The notes under the pieces were generated by a model. The model saw nothing but the letters and a program-made list of their open reading frames with translations, had not been told where the DNA came from and did no database searches. Source: Methylobacterium sp. C25 (GTDB lineage Bacteria; Pseudomonadota; Alphaproteobacteria; Rhizobiales; Beijerinckiaceae). From it: 64,000 nucleotides of DNA. This document shows positions 59,618 to 64,000 of this stretch, in pieces; the stretch's first letter is position 1, and each line of letters opens with the position of its first letter. Location: assembly GCF_021352225.1 (NCBI RefSeq), contig NZ_JAAUVI010000011.1:1-64000 (forward strand), read 5' to 3'. The translations under genes were made by a program, and so were the position numbers.

Positions 59618-61317
59618 GGGCTGTGTCCGGCATGACTTTGGGCAGGGCTCTTGCGGTTGCGCCAGCCCCGCCAGCGCACGACGAGCATCTCGCGCAGCAC
59701 GCGGCGGCGGATCGCCTTGTTGGTGGTCGCCGGGCCGGCCCACCAGCCATCGGCCTCCATGGCCCTAGCGCCGGCGACGAAATGCTCGGCGACGGCCGCG
59801 AAATCCGCGTCGGAATAATTCAGGCTGAAGATCATGCGTCCCGTGCCGACCCAGGACAGGGCCAGCCCCTCGAGGCGCAGATAATATTGCAGCAGCCAAT
59901 TGTAGCGGGCGGGCCGGGTGTAGAGCACCGTCCAGATCGACGACATGTTGACGATGCGCAGCGGCAGGCCCTCGGCCTCCAGACGCCGGTTGAGTTCGGC
60001 CGCGCGCGCGTTCCAGCGTGTGTCGAGATCCCGGTAGAGCGTTTCCGTCTCCGGCGTCTCCAGCCGGCGCAGGAAGGCGTTCATCGCGCCCATCACGTAA
60101 GGGTGCGAGTTGAAGGTGCCGCGGGCGAAGCAGATGTCGCCGGGCCGGTCCGGGCGAAAGCGCTGCATCAGCGCATGGCGCCCGCAGAGCACGCCGATCG
60201 GCAGGCCTCCGCCGAGCGTCTTGCCGTAGGTGACGAGGTCGGCCTGGACTCCGAAATATTCCTGCGCGCCGCCGGGCGCGAGGCGGAAGCCGACGAAGAC
60301 CTCGTCGAAGATCAGCACGATGCCGGCCTGCGTGCAGACCTCGCGCAGGCGCTTCAGCCAGGCCGTGTAAGCCTCGCGGTCGAAGGCGGCCTTGCGGCCG
60401 GAATCGACGAGGGAGCCGTCGGAGGGCGCGCCGATATTCGGGTGCATCGCCTGGATCGGGTTGACCAGCACGCAGGCGATGTCGCGGCGGATCGCCAGCA
60501 CCTTCAGCGTCTGCTCGGACATGTCGGCCAGCGTCAGCGTGTCGTTGGCGGGCCGCGGGTTGCCGATGCCGGGCTGCACGTCGCCCCACCAGCCGTGATA
60601 GGCGCCGCAGAAGCGCACCAGCCGCCTTTTGCCGGTCTGGTACTGGGCGAGGCGCACGGCCTGCATCACGGCCTCGGTGCCCGACATGTGGAACGAGACC
60701 TCGTCGAGCCCCGAGATCGCCCGCAGCCGCCGGACGTTGTCGGCGACGACCGGGTGCAGGGCGCCGAGCACCGGACCGAGCGCCTCGACCTCGGCCGCGC
60801 CTTGCGCGATGCAGGCCCTGTAGGCATCCGTGCCGAGCACGTTGACGCCGTAGGAGCCGGTGAGGTCGTAGAAGCGATTGCCGTCGAGATCCGTCACCTC
60901 GACGCCCGACGCGCTCTGCATGAACGAGCCGGCCGAGAGGGTTTCGCGCACGATCCGGCTGAACTGGAACGGCACGCGGTAGCGCCCGATGAATTGCAGG
61001 TCGGAGATGCCGGCCTTGGTCTCGTCGGTCAGCGCCCGCGTCTTGGCGTAGCGCTCGCGGTAGAGGTCGCCGAGGCGCTGGAAGCCGGCTTGCCGCCGTG
61101 CCGCGACCTCGCCCGAGGCGCCGTCCGACGCAAAGAAGGCGGCGTCGGCATAATCGTAGAAGGGCAATTGCCCGGCGACCCGCTTCGCCATGCGGACATG
61201 ACCCATCAGCGAGGGGTGCTTGGCCCGCGACAGGGCGAGGCGCTTGCGCCCCTTCAGACCGAGAACGGCCAAGGCCGCACCAGCAGCCGCGATGGTGATG
61301 GGTTCGAAGAGATCCAT
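59602..61317 (-). CDS. Membrane-anchored class III PLP-dependent enzyme (GSA-aminomutase-like)
   Basis: The catalytic core resembles glutamate-1-semialdehyde aminomutase/aminotransferase class III: SGTEAVMQAVRLAQYQTGK, GAYHGWWGD, IFDEVFVGFR with D338, and YGKTLGGG with K366 as the PLP lysine. The N-terminus has a hydrophobic segment (ITIAAAGAALAVLGLKG, residues 7-23) and 100 extra residues before the core, so it is probably inner-membrane bound. ATG 61317 is preferred over an in-frame TTG at 61335. 571 residues. Between a lipid methyltransferase/glycosyltransferase set and a phosphatidylserine decarboxylase-like gene, it may act on an amino-lipid head group. Confidence 0.85.
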   Translation of the reverse strand: MDLFEPITIAAAGAALAVLGLKGRKRLALSRAKHPSLMGHVRMAKRVAGQLPFYDYADAAFFASDGASGEVAARRQAGFQRLGDLYRERYAKTRALTDETKAGISDLQFIGRYRVPFQFSRIVRETLSAGSFMQSASGVEVTDLDGNRFYDLTGSYGVNVLGTDAYRACIAQGAAEVEALGPVLGALHPVVADNVRRLRAISGLDEVSFHMSGTEAVMQAVRLAQYQTGKRRLVRFCGAYHGWWGDVQPGIGNPRPANDTLTLADMSEQTLKVLAIRRDIACVLVNPIQAMHPNIGAPSDGSLVDSGRKAAFDREAYTAWLKRLREVCTQAGIVLIFDEVFVGFRLAPGGAQEYFGVQADLVTYGKTLGGGLPIGVLCGRHALMQRFRPDRPGDICFARGTFNSHPYVMGAMNAFLRRLETPETETLYRDLDTRWNARAAELNRRLEAEGLPLRIVNMSSIWTVLYTRPARYNWLLQYYLRLEGLALSWVGTGRMIFSLNYSDADFAAVAEHFVAGARAMEADGWWAGPATTNKAIRRRVLREMLVVRWRGWRNRKSPAQSHAGHSPVPAE

Positions 61318-61349
61318 GCCGTCAGCGTGAACCAACGGCAGATCACGGA

Positions 61350-62225
61350 ATGATGACGCTCCGCTCCACGCTCCTCGGGATCGCCCGCAACGAGGACCTG
61401 AACTTCCTTCTGACCAACCGGATTCCGCGCCGCTTCGCGACCCGGTTCGTCGGCTGGCTCAGCCAGATCGAGCAGCCGCTGGTGCGCGACGTCTCGATGT
61501 GGGCTTGGCGGCTGTTTTCCGATCTCGACCTCTCGGAGGCGAGGAAGACCCGCTTCACGAGCCTACACGACTGCTTCATCCGCGAATTGAAGCCTGGCGC
61601 GCGGCCGATCGATACGGATGCAGGCGTGATCGCCAGCCCCTGCGACGCCATCGTCGGCGCGCACGGTGCGATCGAGGGCACCAAACTATTCCAGGTGAAG
61701 GGCTTTCCCTACCGCCTGGAGGACCTGCTCGGCAGCGCGGAGGCGGCCGACGCCTATCGCGACGGCGTCTTCGTCACCCTGCGGCTGACGGCGAGCATGT
61801 ATCACCGCTTCCATGCGCCCCATGACGGGCGCGTCGAGGAGGTGACCTATATCTCCGGCGACACCTGGAACGTGAACCCGATCGCCCTGAAGCGTGTCGA
61901 AAACCTCTTCTGCCGCAACGAGCGCGCCGCGATCCGTATGCGGCTCGACGCGACGGGCGAAGCCGTGACGCTGGTGGCCGTCGCTGCGATCCTGGTGGCG
62001 AGCGTGCGCCTGCGCTTCCTCGACACCACTCTCGACCTGCGCCGGGGCGGCCCGCGCACGATCCCCTGCGACGTGCGCGTCGCGAAGGGCGAGGAGCTGG
62101 GCTGGTTCCAGCACGGCTCGACCATCGTGATGCTGGCCCCGAAAGGCTACGCGCTTTGCCCCGAGCTGGCCGAGGGGCGCACGATCCGTATGGGCCAGAG
62201 GCTGCTGGAGCTGCCGGGGCGGTAG
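61350..62225 (+). CDS. Phosphatidylserine decarboxylase-like protein
   Basis: PSD converts phosphatidylserine to phosphatidylethanolamine with a pyruvoyl group made by self-cleavage at a GST motif. Here WFQHGSTIVML carries the HGST cleavage site near the end. ASPCDAIVG gives the Asp of the Asp-His-Ser triad, and MYHRFHAPHDG the His. 291 residues, type I-like length. It starts 32 bases from the divergent PLP enzyme gene. Methylobacterium-type bacteria usually have a separate psd-pssA pair, so this may be a second, specialised decarboxylase for a different head group. Confidence 0.88.
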   Translation: MMTLRSTLLGIARNEDLNFLLTNRIPRRFATRFVGWLSQIEQPLVRDVSMWAWRLFSDLDLSEARKTRFTSLHDCFIRELKPGARPIDTDAGVIASPCDAIVGAHGAIEGTKLFQVKGFPYRLEDLLGSAEAADAYRDGVFVTLRLTASMYHRFHAPHDGRVEEVTYISGDTWNVNPIALKRVENLFCRNERAAIRMRLDATGEAVTLVAVAAILVASVRLRFLDTTLDLRRGGPRTIPCDVRVAKGEELGWFQHGSTIVMLAPKGYALCPELAEGRTIRMGQRLLELPGR

Positions 62226-62321
62226 GGCGTCGCCGTTCAGGTCGGACGCGATCGGATCACCGTCATCGGCTCGGCAGCCTCGCTCATCCGGCAGTGGCGG
62301 CAGGCGTGCCCACCGCCTATC

Positions 62322-62344
62322 TCCCGGTGACGCATTCACCGGGA
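62322..62344 (+). promoter_or_regulatory. Hairpin just upstream of the COG0523 start
   Basis: TCCCGGTGA CGCAT TCACCGGGA is a perfect 9-bp inverted repeat ending 11 bases before ATG 62356. It would occlude the ribosome-site region, which itself lacks a clear AGGAG, so it could be a protein operator or a translation control element. Confidence 0.45.
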
Positions 62345-62355
62345 CCACGATCTCC

Positions 62356-63465
62356 ATGTCCGAACCCGCCGGCCGCCCGACGCCGATCCCATTGACCGTG
62401 CTCACGGGCTTCCTCGGCGCCGGCAAGACCACTTTACTGAACCGGCTGCTGCAGGACCCGGCGCTCTCGGACACTGTCGTGATCGTCAACGAGTTCGGCG
62501 AGATCGGGCTCGATCACCTGCTCGTCGAGACCCTCGACGAAGACATGATCCTGCTCGGCGCGGGCTGCCTCTGCTGCACCGTGCGTGGCGACCTGATCTC
62601 GGCGCTCGAAGATCTGCTGAGGAAGCGCGACAACAAGCGCATCAAGCCCTTCCGCCGCGTCGTGATCGAAACCACGGGCCTCGCCGACCCCGCGCCGATC
62701 CTGCACGCGCTGATCGCACATCCCTATCTGTCGATGCGCTTCCGGCTGCAGGGCGTCGTGACCGTGGTGGATGCGGTCAACGGCGCTTCGACGCTGGACG
62801 CCCATCCCGAGGCCGTCCGCCAGGCCGCCGTTGCCGACACGCTGGTGATGACCAAGGCGGACCTGCCTGGTGCGGAGCCCGAAGCTCTCACTGCGCGCCT
62901 GCGCGCGCTCAACCCCAATGCCCGGCTCGCCGGGCCGGACGTCGCCGCCGAGACCCTGCTCGGCGGATTGTTCGGGTTGGATGGGAAGAGCGCGGACGTC
63001 CGGGCCTGGCTCGGGGCGGAAGATGAGCGCGCGACGGGCCATGGGCATCACCATCACCATCACCATGGCTACGACCATCACGACGTGAACCGGCACGACG
63101 CCGCGATCCGAGCCTTTCACCTCGTCAGCGACACGCCCGTGCCGCGCCCGGCCTTCGAGATGTTCCTCGACCTGATCCGCTCGGCACACGGGCCGAAGCT
63201 GCTGCGGCTCAAGGGACTCGTCGCGATGGCCGACGATCCCGACCGGCCAGTGGTCGTGCACGGCGTCCAGCACGTCGTCCATACGCCGGTGACCCTCGAG
63301 GCCTGGCCCGACGGCGATCGCCGCTCACGGCTCGTCCTCATCGTGCGCGACCTGAATCCCTCCTTCGTCGAACGGATCTGGGACGCCTTCCTCGGCCGTC
63401 CCCGCATCGACGCCCCCGACGCGGCGGCGCTCACCGACAACCCGCTCGCCATTCCCAACGGTTGA
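62356..63465 (+). CDS. COG0523 (CobW/ZigA-type) metallochaperone GTPase
   Basis: These G3E GTPases deliver or manage metal ions such as zinc or cobalt. The P-loop is GFLGAGKTTLLN, the switch contains VNEFGEIGLDH, and the metal-binding signature is GCLCCTVRGDL. NKAD-like TKADL completes the GTP-binding set. Residues about 231-241 form a histidine run (GHGHHHHHHHGYDHH). The CobW C-terminal domain runs from residue 250 on. 369 residues. Putative zinc/cobalt metallochaperone; no zur, zinc transporter or cobalamin genes are adjacent, so the metal is not determined. Confidence 0.92.
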   Translation: MSEPAGRPTPIPLTVLTGFLGAGKTTLLNRLLQDPALSDTVVIVNEFGEIGLDHLLVETLDEDMILLGAGCLCCTVRGDLISALEDLLRKRDNKRIKPFRRVVIETTGLADPAPILHALIAHPYLSMRFRLQGVVTVVDAVNGASTLDAHPEAVRQAAVADTLVMTKADLPGAEPEALTARLRALNPNARLAGPDVAAETLLGGLFGLDGKSADVRAWLGAEDERATGHGHHHHHHHGYDHHDVNRHDAAIRAFHLVSDTPVPRPAFEMFLDLIRSAHGPKLLRLKGLVAMADDPDRPVVVHGVQHVVHTPVTLEAWPDGDRRSRLVLIVRDLNPSFVERIWDAFLGRPRIDAPDAAALTDNPLAIPNG

Positions 63466-63624
63466 GAACTGCGCGCTCACGCGGTGCAGCGTGACGCTTC
63501 GTCATGTCCTGAATCCGGAACACTTGGTTCGGCACCGTTCTTGAAACCTTAACCCCGTGCTCAACGGCAAACCGGCCTTCCGTCCCCGGACGGGACAACC
63601 GGTGCAGCGGATCAGGACGGGTCG

Positions 63625-64000
63625 ATGCAACCACGTTTCACCATCATCCAGGGCGGCCTGCCCGAGACGGCCCCGCGGGCGGCCTCTCCGGAAGGTCATC
63701 CCTGGCTTTCCCTGGTGACCGACGAGACACCGATCGTGGACCTGCTCGCTCGCCGCGGATGGCGGGTGCTGCTTCGGCGTCCCTCCGAACTGCGGGATGC
63801 CGAGATCGAAGAATGGCGCGCCCTCGCCGCGCGCCGCACCGGGCTCGACCCCTTCTCGGATCCCGACTTTCTGGTGACGGCGGCGCTGCACTTGCCGCTC
63901 GGCAATACCGGCGGCGTCGCTTTCGCGATGGCCTTCGCAACCGGCGAGAACGGGATCGAACGCCTGCGCGGCGTCATCCCGCTTGCCCTCCCGAATCCGA
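63625..64000 (+). CDS. N-terminal part of an unidentified protein (cut by window edge)
   Basis: An open frame starts at ATG 63625 and runs to the window end without a stop. The 125 visible residues include WLSLVTDETPIVDLLARRG, a mixed alpha/beta stretch and DPFSDPDFLVTAALHLPLGN. It vaguely resembles the start of GNAT-type CelD/BcsL acetyltransferases (DPFSDPDFL), which is a weak guess. No signal peptide. It begins 160 bases after the COG0523 stop. Confidence 0.6.
   Translation, partial: MQPRFTIIQGGLPETAPRAASPEGHPWLSLVTDETPIVDLLARRGWRVLLRRPSELRDAEIEEWRALAARRTGLDPFSDPDFLVTAALHLPLGNTGGVAFAMAFATGENGIERLRGVIPLALPNP

Overview
This is a high-GC window from an alphaproteobacterium, most likely a member of the Hyphomicrobiales close to Methylobacterium/Methylorubrum. 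The basis is EF-Tu, the rimP-nusA-ylxR-infB-rbfA-truB translation genes, a MucR/Ros regulator, an Amn-type AMP nucleosidase, a Burkholderia-type QueE cysteine motif, and a palindromic intergenic element of a kind I recall as frequent in that group. No C1-metabolism genes are present, so the genus is an inference. No CRISPR array, transposase, prophage or rRNA is visible.

Layout. 1-600: 5' part of tuf (minus). 923-6085: asd with a strong terminator, an EmrA/EmrB-type efflux pair and a convergent lytic transglycosylase. 6397-15463: the most unusual region, eight tightly packed plus-strand genes for a small-molecule pathway: myo-inositol-1-phosphate synthase, an HD-like protein with an altered metal motif, a SAM methyltransferase, a Gfo/Idh/MocA dehydrogenase, a YcaO enzyme, an AP-endonuclease-type TIM-barrel, a GT4 glycosyltransferase and a PIG-L deacetylase. 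Ino1, GT4 and PIG-L together resemble the Ino1/MshA/MshB logic of mycothiol, but MshC and MshD are absent, while a YcaO with no peptide precursor or partner protein is present. I know of no described pathway with this set. 15760-18141: an MprF/UPF0104-type membrane protein and an orphan PhoR-like kinase. 18165-21148: copA-cueR. 21229-22404: M20 amidohydrolase.

22502-31438 (minus): truB, rbfA, an unrelated inserted gene, infB, ylxR, nusA and rimP, with an intrinsic-terminator-like hairpin in the rimP leader. 31892-38883: two small unknown genes, a class A PBP with a degenerate nuclease-like C-terminal domain, an AhpD/CMD-type protein, a DUF1330-type protein, amn, a TsaA/TrmO-type protein and an SGNH hydrolase. 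38891-44868: an RND pump with two adaptor proteins and a divergent TetR. 44893-52064: HDAC-family deacetylase, GT21-type glycosyltransferase, MucR without zinc ligands, LuxR-type regulator, exported PAAR-like protein, queE, and a D-Ala-D-Ala carboxypeptidase with a histone-H1-like tail. 52144-56817: NmrA-type oxidoreductase and TetR gene around two palindromic operators, a serine hydrolase, and an amidase with a Tat-like leader.

57137-62225: a probable polar-lipid module: GT4 glycosyltransferase, PmtA-type methyltransferase, His-rich membrane protein, membrane-anchored class III PLP enzyme, and phosphatidylserine decarboxylase-like protein. The window ends with a COG0523 metallochaperone GTPase and the start of an unidentified gene running off the edge.
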